Assembly (NCBI GenBank): GCA_024274855.1
Contig: JAJSAJ010000145.1
Coordinates: 1 to 7,163, forward strand
Source: Planctomycetota bacterium
Lineage (GTDB): Bacteria; Planctomycetota; Planctomycetia; Pirellulales; Pirellulaceae
DNA length: 7,163 bases
Direction of reading: 5' to 3'
The notes beneath the pieces are model-generated. The model searched no databases. It saw nothing but the letters and a program-made list of their open reading frames with translations, and was not told the DNA's origin. This document shows positions 1 through 6,327 of this stretch, piece by piece. Each line of letters opens with the position of its first letter. Position 1 is the first letter of the stretch. The position numbers and the translations under genes were made by a program.

Positions 1-41
1 AAGTCTCTCGAGCTAAAAAGCATGTGATGAAAACCCCCTTT

Positions 42-82
42 CCGCTCGCTCCCCGCCGCCAAAGGCGGCGGGGAGCGAGCGG
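42..82. repeat. Perfect 19-bp hairpin, GC-rich, AAA loop
   Basis: Arms 42-60 and 64-82 are exact reverse complements with a 3-nt AAA loop (61-63). No T-run follows directly on either strand; on the minus strand TTTT comes about 8 nt later. It may be a terminator back-up for the minus-strand gene at 292-1563, or a REP-like dispersed palindrome. A smaller near-palindrome, CGGCATG-A-CATGCCG, follows at 87-101. Confidence 0.85.
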
Positions 83-100
83 CCGTCGGCATGACATGCC

Positions 101-161
101 GGCCTTAGCTCAATAGACTCGCTCACCAACGGCACAAGGCCATTGGGGTCGATCAGCCGAA
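101..161 (-). repeat. Diverged third copy of the 144-bp structured repeat (core only)
   Basis: Positions 103-161 align with 6983-7040 with one gap and 40 identities in 59 columns. Shared blocks include CCTTAGCT, AGACT, TCACC and CCAT-N-GGGGTC. The minus strand corresponds to the proposed sense strand. The central hairpin is retained as CCAATGGC-CTTGT-GCCGTTGG (146 down to 126), with different base pairs from the other copies. Confidence 0.7.
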
Positions 162-199
162 AAAACAGCCGTGAGATGCAAGCCCGACTGCAGACGGCT
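160..199 (-). terminator. Candidate intrinsic terminator after the LarA-like gene
   Basis: On the minus strand AGCCGT (199-194) pairs with ACGGCT (172-167), followed by G and six T residues (165-160). The loop is 21 nt and may contain a TGCA/TGCA mini-stem. It lies 92 nt after the TGA stop at 292. The stem is short, so strength is uncertain. Confidence 0.5.
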
Positions 200-291
200 A
201 AACAGTTACTGTATTTCTTGTTCGATCTTGTACGGTTCATTCTCTATTTCTGGCAAAGAGACACGAGGTGCGGTTTGGCGGACCTGCCGTC

Positions 292-1563
292 TCATGCCAA
301 AGAGGCCATTGCGGGCAAGTTGCCATCCGGACCAAAAGGAAGCTTACGAGGTTCTGCCAGAATCGCCAAGTCCGATCGTTGGCAAGCCTCGGCCCAAAAT
401 GCCTCAGAACATTCAATTTCCGCTAGATGGAGCGTGTTTTGGGCCCACATTATCCGAGCGTTTGCCGGTTGTGCCATGCCGATCATGGCGAGCATCACGT
501 CCAGAAGCTGCTGGTCGGTCTCGAAATCGAGCGGCAGCATCGCGGCGGTCGGGTGGCTGCCGGTCAAGCAATTGGTACGTGTCACGTGGACGTTCATTTC
601 CCGAATCACGCGGCTTCGGCAGAACTCGGCCAGTCCAATTCCCGTTGCATTGCCCTCGGTCGCCGCAGTCAGGCCCAGGATGGCCAGATGGCGGACTTTC
701 GGAACCTCGTCGTTGCGGGCGGCATGGTCCAGGAACTTGCGTCCGACGATGTTTGTGTCGAGTCCGGAACCGCTGATATCTTTGCCGATTTCATCCAACA
801 GCACGATATCGGCCTTCTGAAAGGGCAAGCGAGGCATCCAGAGGCGAGTGGTTTCCAGCAATTCCGGTTCGCGGGACTCGAATCGGGCCGGCGGCACGGC
901 CTCGATCATCGCAGTTTCGTCATAGGCATTTTCAACCACGGCCAACCCGCCGAGAATCTTGCATCGGCCGAGCACTTCGGCCGCGACGTGGCTCAGGATT
1001 TGTCCAAAGCTGTAGTCCTGGATCGCTTGATGATAGACGAGCGCGCCGGCATGTTTTCCCAGCCCAATTAGCATCATCTTCATCAGGCCGCTTTCCACGG
1101 GGCCCACAAAACGCGTATGCGGCTTAACGCGCCCGATCACCAGAATGCCATCAGACTCGTGTGCCAGACGATCGATGTGGACAGGAAGGCCCTCGGAGGT
1201 TGTGCAGACGACCACCGTTTCCATGCAAGATCGGATCGAACATCCACAACTGGACTCGGTAATCCCATACGTGGCGAGGACTCTGCGCTGTCCCTCCGCA
1301 GTCGCGCCGCCATGGCTGCCCATCGCCGGCACAATAAATGGCTCGGCCCCCAGATGCCGCAGATGCTCGGCCGCCGCGCGCAGAATCGTCACGATATTGG
1401 CCACCCCGCGACTGCCGGCCGTCAACGCGATCGTGGCTCCGGGCTGGATGACTCGTTCAAGTGCGAGTCGAGAAAGCTGCTCGGCAACCGTTGCCCCGAT
1501 ATTATCCAAGTGGGGGCGAGGAAACGTCTGACGCAAACGAAAAATACGCGGATATTCAGACAT
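292..1563 (-). CDS. LarA-like (DUF2088, lactate racemase domain) protein
   Basis: This 423-residue protein resembles the LarA/DUF2088 superfamily, whose founder is the nickel-pincer-nucleotide lactate racemase. Visible family-like blocks are TAGSRG (about residues 48-53, nucleotide-binding loop position), PAMGSHGG (79-86, where LarA has a GTH-type motif), and a VKPHTRF segment followed by a glycine-rich SGLMKMMLIGLGKH stretch (146-171), at the place of LarA's histidine/lysine active-site region. The reaction cannot be read from the sequence; an isomerase or epimerase of a small hydroxy acid is possible, but the altered motifs argue against assuming lactate racemase. The protein looks cytoplasmic, with no signal peptide. 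I chose the ATG at 1563; a TTG directly before it is a less likely start, and neither has a clear ribosome binding site. It is probably monocistronic, with a candidate terminator at 160-199 and a 144-bp repeat 55 bp upstream. The family call is fairly sure, the function is not. Confidence 0.85.
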   Translation of the reverse strand: MSEYPRIFRLRQTFPRPHLDNIGATVAEQLSRLALERVIQPGATIALTAGSRGVANIVTILRAAAEHLRHLGAEPFIVPAMGSHGGATAEGQRRVLATYGITESSCGCSIRSCMETVVVCTTSEGLPVHIDRLAHESDGILVIGRVKPHTRFVGPVESGLMKMMLIGLGKHAGALVYHQAIQDYSFGQILSHVAAEVLGRCKILGGLAVVENAYDETAMIEAVPPARFESREPELLETTRLWMPRLPFQKADIVLLDEIGKDISGSGLDTNIVGRKFLDHAARNDEVPKVRHLAILGLTAATEGNATGIGLAEFCRSRVIREMNVHVTRTNCLTGSHPTAAMLPLDFETDQQLLDVMLAMIGMAQPANARIMWAQNTLHLAEIECSEAFWAEACQRSDLAILAEPRKLPFGPDGNLPAMASLA

Positions 1564-1618
1564 CAATTACAAACCGGCTTAGAGCATCACGCAAAACGGA
1601 TCTGGAAGTTCGTCGCCG

Positions 1619-1762
1619 AGGATTCGCCAATCCACAACTGTCGCATTCTTTGGCGTACAGACCCCCGTGGGCTCGTCCCATGGGTGAATCAGTCTCGCAG
1701 CTAAGGAGGATCGCCGCACGAACGCCCCCTGGAAAACGCGACAACAATTGATCCGCCGGTCC
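1619..1762 (+). repeat. 144-bp structured repeat, copy A
   Basis: This copy is the reverse complement of 6927-7070 with 133 of 144 positions identical and no gaps. It fills most of the gap between the LarA-like gene and the receiver gene. On the plus strand the ends pair (1620-1644 with 1738-1762: 15 Watson-Crick and 2 G-U pairs of 25, including uninterrupted TGTCGC/GCGACA). A central hairpin CCCGTGGG-CTCGT-CCCATGGG (1664-1684) is clamped by AGAC/GTCT. The sequence TAAGGAGG is at 1702-1709. Confidence 0.92.
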
Positions 1763-1767
1763 CAAGA

Positions 1768-1798
1768 GACGGGCAACCGAGTCTTGTTGAAGCCCGTC
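1768..1798. repeat. Hairpin next to copy A, downstream of the receiver gene
   Basis: GACGGGC (1768-1774) pairs with GCCCGTC (1792-1798) around a 17-nt loop. It lies 31 bp after the receiver gene's stop codon, read on the minus strand, so it could assist termination there, but no T-run follows. Confidence 0.4.
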
Positions 1799-1829
1799 AA
1801 TCAATGGTCGGCAAGATCACATCGTCTAG

Positions 1830-2219
1830 CTAGAATCGCTTGAGCTTTTGAACCAACTGAAGAAACTTCACCTGGTTCACGGGCTTGATGATATAGGCAT
1901 CGACCTTCAGCGTGTCACACTGTACTCGATCCTCTTCGTCTTGCGAAGCTGTCATGATAACGACTGGAATCGACTGAAGTGATTCATCTGATTTCACTTC
2001 GTTCAATACTTCGATGCCGCTTTTCTTGGGAAGCATCAGGTCAAGCAGGATTAAGTCCGGTCGCGGTGCCCGGGCGAACTTGCCGTGATGGGTCAGAAAT
2101 TCCAACGCCTCGTCACCGTCCCGAACCAAGGTCAACCGATGCCGGAATTCGCTGCGCCGCAAAGCTGCGATCGCCAGCCTTGCATCGATCAATCCATCCT
2201 CGACCAGGAGGATTTCCAT
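1830..2219 (-). CDS. Single-domain response regulator (Rcp1/CheY-like receiver)
   Basis: The 129-residue protein is a complete receiver domain with no output domain. The acidic pair E7-D8, the phosphoacceptor D60 in LLDLMLP, the switch threonine T90 in IMTAS and the invariant lysine K112 in IIKPV are all present, so it should be phosphorylated by a histidine kinase not in this window. The sequence style (VEDGLIDARL at the start, EFL...RPDLILLDLMLPKKSG in the middle) matches the Rcp1 subgroup of stand-alone receivers, often partnered with phytochrome-like or hybrid kinases. Such proteins act in the cytoplasm by binding partners rather than DNA. The ATG at 2219 gives the canonical MEILLVED start; only a weak GGAC lies upstream. 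It follows the hemerythrin-like gene on the same strand after 146 bp, so co-transcription is possible but not shown. The stop is TAG. Confidence 0.95.
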   Translation of the reverse strand: MEILLVEDGLIDARLAIAALRRSEFRHRLTLVRDGDEALEFLTHHGKFARAPRPDLILLDLMLPKKSGIEVLNEVKSDESLQSIPVVIMTASQDEEDRVQCDTLKVDAYIIKPVNQVKFLQLVQKLKRF

Positions 2220-2283
2220 CGGGCGTCCAACAGCCTAAGAGCTACTCATGGTGATGCCTGGGCAATCGACGTTCCAATTCTCG

Positions 2284-2312
2284 CAGGACGGTCGTGTACG
2301 CCAAACGTCCTG
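2284..2312. repeat. Inverted repeat CAGGACG...CGTCCTG upstream of the receiver gene
   Basis: Seven-bp arms at 2284-2290 and 2306-2312 are separated by 15 nt, in the gap between the HHE gene and the receiver gene and 65 bp upstream of the receiver start. It could be an operator, with arm centres about two helical turns apart, or a weak hairpin. There is no T-run. Confidence 0.3.
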
Positions 2313-2365
2313 TCACCAGTACAAGTATCACACAAACGGCCCCGCGATCTGCTTTCCGCGGATAG

Positions 2366-2848
2366 TCAGTCGCCGACGCCAATGTCATCATCGTAGGCTT
2401 GAAGAATCAGCTCGTTTTCCCGAGTCTCGTGGCCTCGAAACTGTTTGTCAAAGGCAACGAACCGAGCAACGATGTTCGGCGCGCTCTCGTCAAGTCGTCC
2501 TGCATAATGCTCGCCTTCGAAAGCCTCGTACAGCTCGCTGATTGTGCTGTAAAGCGTCGTGTGCTCGTCACGCAGGATCGCAGCCGGTTGGGTTAAGTGG
2601 GGTGCGACAATGACCGGATTCTCGATGTAGCCATACGCCTCTTCCAGAGCAAAATGCATCGCCAGCTGATCTCGCAACGCGCCAAGCAACTCCAACGCCT
2701 GCTTGCCTTGCGATTTCATCTGTTTCTGGTCGCTACATAGCTGCCTTGTTCTTTCCAAGAGTTTCCAGAGCTCTTCATTGACCTCTTTGATCTCTTGCAA
2801 AAACGCGGCATTGATTGTAACGGTCGATGTTGTCTTGCGAGTTTCCAT
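2366..2848 (-). CDS. Hemerythrin-like HHE-domain protein
   Basis: This 160-residue all-helical protein has an HHE cation-binding (hemerythrin-like) pattern: H65-x3-EE in HFALEEA, H96 in LRDEH, and H140-E with E144 in GHETRENEL. H84 and H114 are further histidines. The family binds a di-iron centre and is used in O2, NO or iron sensing or storage. The first-helix position that is usually His reads N24-E25 (EVNEELWKLL), so the iron site may be incomplete or differently liganded. I recall similar N/D variants in other planctomycete HHE proteins, but could not check this. The start was set at the ATG at 2848, because GGAGG sits 6 nt before it; an in-frame ATG 12 codons earlier lacks such a site. 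The protein is probably cytoplasmic, with no signal peptide. The receiver gene lies 146 bp downstream. Fold call good, role unknown. Confidence 0.88.
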   Translation of the reverse strand: METRKTTSTVTINAAFLQEIKEVNEELWKLLERTRQLCSDQKQMKSQGKQALELLGALRDQLAMHFALEEAYGYIENPVIVAPHLTQPAAILRDEHTTLYSTISELYEAFEGEHYAGRLDESAPNIVARFVAFDKQFRGHETRENELILQAYDDDIGVGD

Positions 2849-2854
2849 CGCAGG

Positions 2855-2859
2855 CCTCC
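2855..2859 (-). promoter_or_regulatory. Shine-Dalgarno site of the HHE-domain gene
   Basis: GGAGG on the minus strand lies 6 nt before the ATG at 2848. It is the clearest ribosome binding site in the window and decides between this ATG and the in-frame ATG at 2884. Confidence 0.8.
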
Positions 2860-2902
2860 ATTTCACATGGCAAATGCCCGGCAACTTCGATCATCTGTTA
2901 AA

Positions 2903-2933
2903 GGGCGACCATCATAACCCCCGGTGATCGCCC
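2903..2933. repeat. 11-bp hairpin upstream of the HHE gene
   Basis: GGGCGACCATC (2903-2913) faces GGTGATCGCCC (2923-2933): nine Watson-Crick pairs, one G-T and one mismatch, with a 9-nt loop. On the minus strand it is followed by TTT only. It lies 55-85 nt before the HHE start and overlaps the possible -10 TATGAT, so it could be an operator or a weak terminator for upstream transcripts. Confidence 0.55.
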
Positions 2934-2975
2934 AGTGTCTCGAGTAGGTCTTGATCGCAACGTGGTCCACCAGAT

Positions 2976-3056
2976 GGGAGGACGAAGCTCCTGCTGAGCC
3001 GTAACGTCAACCTGAGTCGACACTTTTCACTGGCTCGGCGGGAGTCTCGCCCTGCC
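2976..3056. repeat. Degenerate copy of a planctomycete-type dispersed palindrome
   Basis: Arms 2976-3000 and 3032-3056 are reverse complements at 19 of 25 positions, with 31 nt between. Each arm resembles the consensus I recall from planctomycete intergenic repeats, with a GGGAGGGCGAGG core followed by CTCCTGCCGAGCC. Mistranslation gives the tell-tale GE[AT]PAEP peptide (here GETPAEP). The consensus is from memory and not checked here. Confidence 0.6.
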
Positions 3057-3401
3057 GTTGGCCCAGCTTTCGATCACTGCCCTTCCAGCACCGGCTTCTA
3101 GTACACGTCCGCTCGGTAGCCCTTGGCATCGGCCAGCGAGCCGTCGGAATTTCGAAGACAAACTGTCGGGCCCGGTTGTCGAGTCGACGATCCCCATCGG
3201 AAAAAGGTTCGATCGAATGTCGTGATAGACCGAGGGCCACTCCTGCACCCTAAACCATGGGGCACGCTTCGTCAAGTTTCGGCGGCACGAGTGGCGGAAT
3301 ATTTGACCGTGAGAGGCCCTCCTGCCAGGCGGCCTGTGTGTGGTTTCGAGGATATCGAACACCCCGTTTGCTTCGAGACGGTATATCTCGTCATCAGTCA
3401 T
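3027..3401 (-). CDS. Doubtful short reading frame overlapping the flippase stop
   Basis: The ATG at 3401 overlaps the flippase TGA stop (ATGACTGA), a layout seen in translationally coupled genes, and the frame stays open for 124 codons. The first 20 residues (MTDDEIYRLEANGVFDILET) look protein-like; the rest is Arg/Pro/Ser-rich with no recognised domain. The last dozen codons lie inside a dispersed palindrome (2976-3056), so the 3' end is not original coding sequence. It could be a small real gene, a remnant of a longer gene that decayed or was cut by the repeat, or chance. There is no ribosome binding site. Confidence 0.25.
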   Translation of the reverse strand: MTDDEIYRLEANGVFDILETTHRPPGRRASHGQIFRHSCRRNLTKRAPWFRVQEWPSVYHDIRSNLFPMGIVDSTTGPDSLSSKFRRLAGRCQGLPSGRVLEAGAGRAVIESWANGRARLPPSQ

Positions 3402-4911
3402 TCCGCGGCACACGAAACTGCTGAATCAGCCAATGGATGTCCTGGCGAGCCAACAAACCGTATGCCGAAACGCCGAATGCGACAACTGTTAGCAGTGCGA
3501 GTCCATTGCGGCTAACTGCCGAATACACAAAACAGCGAAAACTTGCAACCATGATGCCCATCACCACCGCGGCCAATAGCGGACGCAATAAGGGCGCGAA
3601 AACAGTCCGAAGTGATATGCTCATGGGGCGGAAGCAGTAATGTAAGAACGGGACCAGCAGGATCACGACCGAGACGAACGAATAGCTGATGGCCACACCG
3701 TAAACCGGGCCCCATGGCTCGCCATACGCCAGCCCTCCAACGTGAAAACCGGTCAGACAACCGATCACCATGAAAAGAGCCGTGGCTGCCGCCGCAATGA
3801 GCAATGGGCGCGCGCGACCGGAGGATGCGAAAACACTGCCCGAAGTGTTCAGAAATCCCCGAGCCAGTATCGTCGGTGCCAGGGCGACAATCATCCAGCC
3901 GGCTGCTTGCCAACGTTCGCCACCGAGTACGATCATCACGTCCATGCCAACTACGGCCAGCCCAATGCCGCACGGTAGCAACACAATTCCTACCATCCGA
4001 AAGAAGCGGGTGACAAACATCGCGAATCGCTGCCGTTGATCAACCACTCGCGACAATACGGGCAACATGATACCGGTGATCGGAGTGCTGACCATCAACA
4101 CCGGTTTCATGGTCAAGTTGAATGCCTGGCTGTACATACCGAGTGCCGCTTGCCCGGACCGCGTCGATCCAAGAAACAGAGCGATCAGCACTTTGTCGGC
4201 ATTGTCCGCCACAAAGAACATTAGGCTGCTGAGCGAATAGTAGCCGCCGAATTGCACCAACGGCTTGGCGCCGACGCCGCGCCGAGGTCTGCCCGGCCGC
4301 CAGTGAGCCATGTTCCAGACCAGGATCGCCAATACGCTCAGTTCAGCGTATTGCTGGATGACCAGCGCCCAGACCCCAGCACCACGGACCGCGAAGACGA
4401 TCGCAATGACTCCTCCGGCCGCTTGGCCAAGCAACCGGGCGATCATCAGACGCCCCATCTTCAGCTTGCGCTCCAGCAGTGCCTGATGTTGTGCACTAAA
4501 CGCCATCAGAACCAACGTTCCGCTCAAGACGGCGCATAATTCAGCCAGGCGTGGTGCACTGTACAGCCAAGATAACAGCGGTCCGAGGATTGTAACGGCA
4601 ACCGCCGCAACAAGACTCAAGGTCAGATTGATCCAAAACAGAGACGTCAATTGCTCCGAACTCAAGCGGCTCCGCTGAACGGCCGCGACGTTCAAGCCAA
4701 ACGATGAAACGATGCGTGCCAGTATTAACAGTGGGACGGCCATCCCCAAAAGGCCAAACTGGTCCGGAGCGACAAGTCGATACAGGGCTGCGAGGACTGC
4801 GAACGAGATCAGTTGCGATACGATCTGCCCAGCGACCACCGATTGCGTGCCGTGGCGTACCGCGTGCTCTGTGGCGTTCGAAGACTTGCAATCGTCGCTC
4901 GATTCGGACAT
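3394..4911 (-). CDS. Polysaccharide flippase (Wzx/WzxC-like, MOP superfamily)
   Basis: This 505-residue integral membrane protein should flip undecaprenyl-linked oligosaccharides across the inner membrane for export or polymerisation. It has many hydrophobic segments spread along its length, about 12-14, for example residues 25-44, 52-72, 88-117, and two near the C-terminus. The early block FGLNVAAVQRSRLSSEQL followed by FWINL (about 71-95) matches the typical WzxC-type signature after the second helix. The N-terminal 18 or so residues are polar and cytoplasmic. Length is normal for the family. The start at ATG 4911 is supported by AAGG 6 nt upstream. A glycosyltransferase gene ends 166 bp upstream on the same strand, fitting a surface-glycan locus. 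The gap between them carries a degenerate repeat (4963-5053). Which glycan is moved cannot be told. Confidence 0.93.
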   Translation of the reverse strand: MSESSDDCKSSNATEHAVRHGTQSVVAGQIVSQLISFAVLAALYRLVAPDQFGLLGMAVPLLILARIVSSFGLNVAAVQRSRLSSEQLTSLFWINLTLSLVAAVAVTILGPLLSWLYSAPRLAELCAVLSGTLVLMAFSAQHQALLERKLKMGRLMIARLLGQAAGGVIAIVFAVRGAGVWALVIQQYAELSVLAILVWNMAHWRPGRPRRGVGAKPLVQFGGYYSLSSLMFFVADNADKVLIALFLGSTRSGQAALGMYSQAFNLTMKPVLMVSTPITGIMLPVLSRVVDQRQRFAMFVTRFFRMVGIVLLPCGIGLAVVGMDVMIVLGGERWQAAGWMIVALAPTILARGFLNTSGSVFASSGRARPLLIAAAATALFMVIGCLTGFHVGGLAYGEPWGPVYGVAISYSFVSVVILLVPFLHYCFRPMSISLRTVFAPLLRPLLAAVVMGIMVASFRCFVYSAVSRNGLALLTVVAFGVSAYGLLARQDIHWLIQQFRVPRND

Positions 4912-4962
4912 GCGTGGCCTTGTAAGAAAAACCGCTGTCGCTCAAAGTCCCAGCGAACGGGC

Positions 4963-5053
4963 GGCGGGACCGCTAGCCAACGACAAGCTACCACTCGGGC
5001 CCCGAACGGTGCGCTTTTGTTGGTCGCCTGGTGTTGTCAAGAGGTCAACGATC
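4963..5053 (+). repeat. Degenerate repeat, copy 1 (between glycosyltransferase and flippase)
   Basis: Positions 4963-5027 match 6825-6889 without gaps at 45 of 65 positions. After a one-base shift the match resumes at GTCAA (5036-5040) and AACGATC (5047-5053). Strongest blocks are GCTACC, CTCGGG, CGCT, GTTG and TCGC. It occupies most of the 166-bp gap between two genes that probably work together. Confidence 0.55.
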
Positions 5054-5077
5054 GTGAGGTTTGGTCTGCCGGTTTCC

Positions 5078-6019
5078 CTATCTGAAAATCCAATGGCGAA
5101 AGATACACCAGAGCGCCGCAATGCCGTCGCGCCAGCCGATTTTTTTCCCCTCATCATAAGATCGACGCTGATAACGGATCGGACGTTCGTGAAAACGTAC
5201 GTTCGGTTTCCTCAGCAACTTGAATGTCAATTCAATTTCGATGCCGAATCGGTTCTCGCGAAGCGTTGGGATAATATCCTGGATCAAATCCCGGCGAAAC
5301 ATCTTGTAGCAGGTTTCGACGTCCGTGAACTTGTATCCGGAAGCCAGTGAAGCGAAGAAAGTGATCACTTGATTCGCGGCACGGTGCCACAATGGGGATA
5401 CCGCGCAGTCCGTGTTTGTAAAGCGGCTGCCGTAGACGACGTCTGCTTCGTTGTCGAGAATCGGCTGAAGTAGCCAGCGAAAATCATGTGGATCATACTC
5501 CATGTCCGCGTCTTGGATGACGATGACATCGCCGGTAGCGGCCGCCAGGCCTGTTTTTAACGCTGCCCCCTTGCCTCGATTCTCAGCATGCAGAATGACG
5601 CGGCAATCCGGGGATTCGGAAAGTTCGCTCAGAATGCCGCGGGTTCCGTCCGTGCTGCCGTCATCGACCAGGATGAACTCGATAGGTAGCTCGGTTTCGC
5701 GAACACGTGCAATAATCCGATGGACAGTTGCCGACTCGTTGAATACGGGAATCACAACGGACAGAATGAAGCCCTTCGGTGGGTTGTAGATTCCCAATCG
5801 CCGGCAGAGATCGGTCCCGAGCAACTCGCGCAACAAGCCAATCCGTTGATCCGAGTCTGCCATGGCACCACGCAACAGGGCCTGCTCTATCCCGTCACTC
5901 ACATCGTCATGTGCTTGGGATTCGTCGAGTTTGTCAGGGCCGTTTACAGAATCCGCATCCATCACAATTATTCTGTCCGCTCTGGTTTCAAGGTCGAAAA
6001 ACACTTGCCTGGCCAACAC
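5078..6019 (-). CDS. Family 2 glycosyltransferase (DPM1/DPG-synthase-like)
   Basis: The protein is a GT-A fold, inverting GT2 enzyme that should transfer a sugar from a nucleotide donor, probably to a lipid phosphate or growing glycan at the inner face of the membrane. Motifs in order (313-aa numbering) are VVIPVFNE (88-95), LVDDGSTDGT (117-126), NRGKGAALKTG (147-157), the metal-binding QDADMEYDP (169-177) and VVYGSRF (194-200). The C-terminal part contains the YKMFRRDL and ERPIRYQRRSYDEGKKI features of dolichol-phosphate-mannose-synthase-like bacterial proteins. There is no clear C-terminal transmembrane pair. The start is uncertain: the GTG at 6019 has no ribosome binding site, and ATG at 5962 or 5863 would remove a non-conserved N-terminal part. 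I favour a downstream start biologically but report the longest frame. The flippase gene follows on the same strand. Confidence 0.92.
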   Translation of the reverse strand: MLARQVFFDLETRADRIIVMDADSVNGPDKLDESQAHDDVSDGIEQALLRGAMADSDQRIGLLRELLGTDLCRRLGIYNPPKGFILSVVIPVFNESATVHRIIARVRETELPIEFILVDDGSTDGTRGILSELSESPDCRVILHAENRGKGAALKTGLAAATGDVIVIQDADMEYDPHDFRWLLQPILDNEADVVYGSRFTNTDCAVSPLWHRAANQVITFFASLASGYKFTDVETCYKMFRRDLIQDIIPTLRENRFGIEIELTFKLLRKPNVRFHERPIRYQRRSYDEGKKIGWRDGIAALWCIFRHWIFR

Positions 6020-6116
6020 AACGCAAACGGAAATGAATCGTCTGCAACGTCACAAAGCCACTAGGGAGTCAGGCATTTTTCTTAGCTGCCAAGATCAAGC
6101 TGGCAAGCGATGCTAA

Positions 6117-6293
6117 ATGGAATCAACCATCAGACAGTCGGAGCAATTCTCGAAAAGGATAATCTCGTTTTTTAACAAAGAGCCGACGGATGGAACAAAA
6201 GAAGAACGACAAATAACTATACAATTTTCGAAGCGAACAGTTTGTAAAACGGGAACCATTTTCAGGAAAAAAGAAAAACTCCTCGTAGGTTGC
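6117..6293. other. AT-rich upstream stretch without a convincing gene
   Basis: The base composition is visibly richer in A and T than the rest of the window, with runs of A or T (for example 6169-6174 and 6267-6279). Short frames exist on both strands but none shows a ribosome binding site or a known domain. It probably holds the control region of the minus-strand glycosyltransferase and of the plus-strand unit. TATAGT on the minus strand (6221-6216) is a possible -10 box without a good -35. Confidence 0.45.
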
Positions 6294-6321
6294 TTGACAA
6301 TTTTTTTCCACACGGCACAAT
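6294..6321 (+). promoter_or_regulatory. Sigma-70-type promoter
   Basis: A perfect -35 TTGACA (6294-6299) is followed after 16 nt by CACAAT (6316-6321, 4 of 6 matches to TATAAT). A T-rich spacer start and an AT-rich upstream region add support. Transcription would begin near 6328 towards the terminator at 6725-6768. Confidence 0.55.
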
Positions 6322-6327
6322 GTGACC

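Larger units (their letters stand above)
2849..3393. other. 545-bp gap between flippase and HHE gene
   Basis: No confident gene is seen. The gap holds the doubtful frame at 3027-3401, a dispersed palindrome (2976-3056) and a hairpin (2903-2933). A TATGAT on the minus strand about 65-70 nt before the HHE start is a possible -10 box, but no convincing -35 accompanies it. The fragmentary frames suggest decayed sequence. Confidence 0.6.

Noticed and set aside
127..148. Match of 127-148 to the reverse complement of 6863-6884 (18 of 22)
   Set aside because: The same bases align over a much longer stretch with copy B in the other orientation (40 of 59), so this short match looks like a side effect of semi-palindromic CCATTGGGG sequence.
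143..1704. Several long plus-strand frames over the LarA-like gene
   Set aside because: They are antisense to a gene with clear family motifs, show no domains, and are Arg/Ser/Pro-rich as expected from frame shadows in GC-rich DNA.
1556..1804. Minus-strand frame through copy A, and the similar frame through copy B (the peptides share GPADQ and LLSCETDSPMGRAHGG)
   Set aside because: Shared peptide is a by-product of the 92% nucleotide repeat. Differences include non-conservative changes, copy B stops early, and hairpin pairing explains the conserved bases better than coding.
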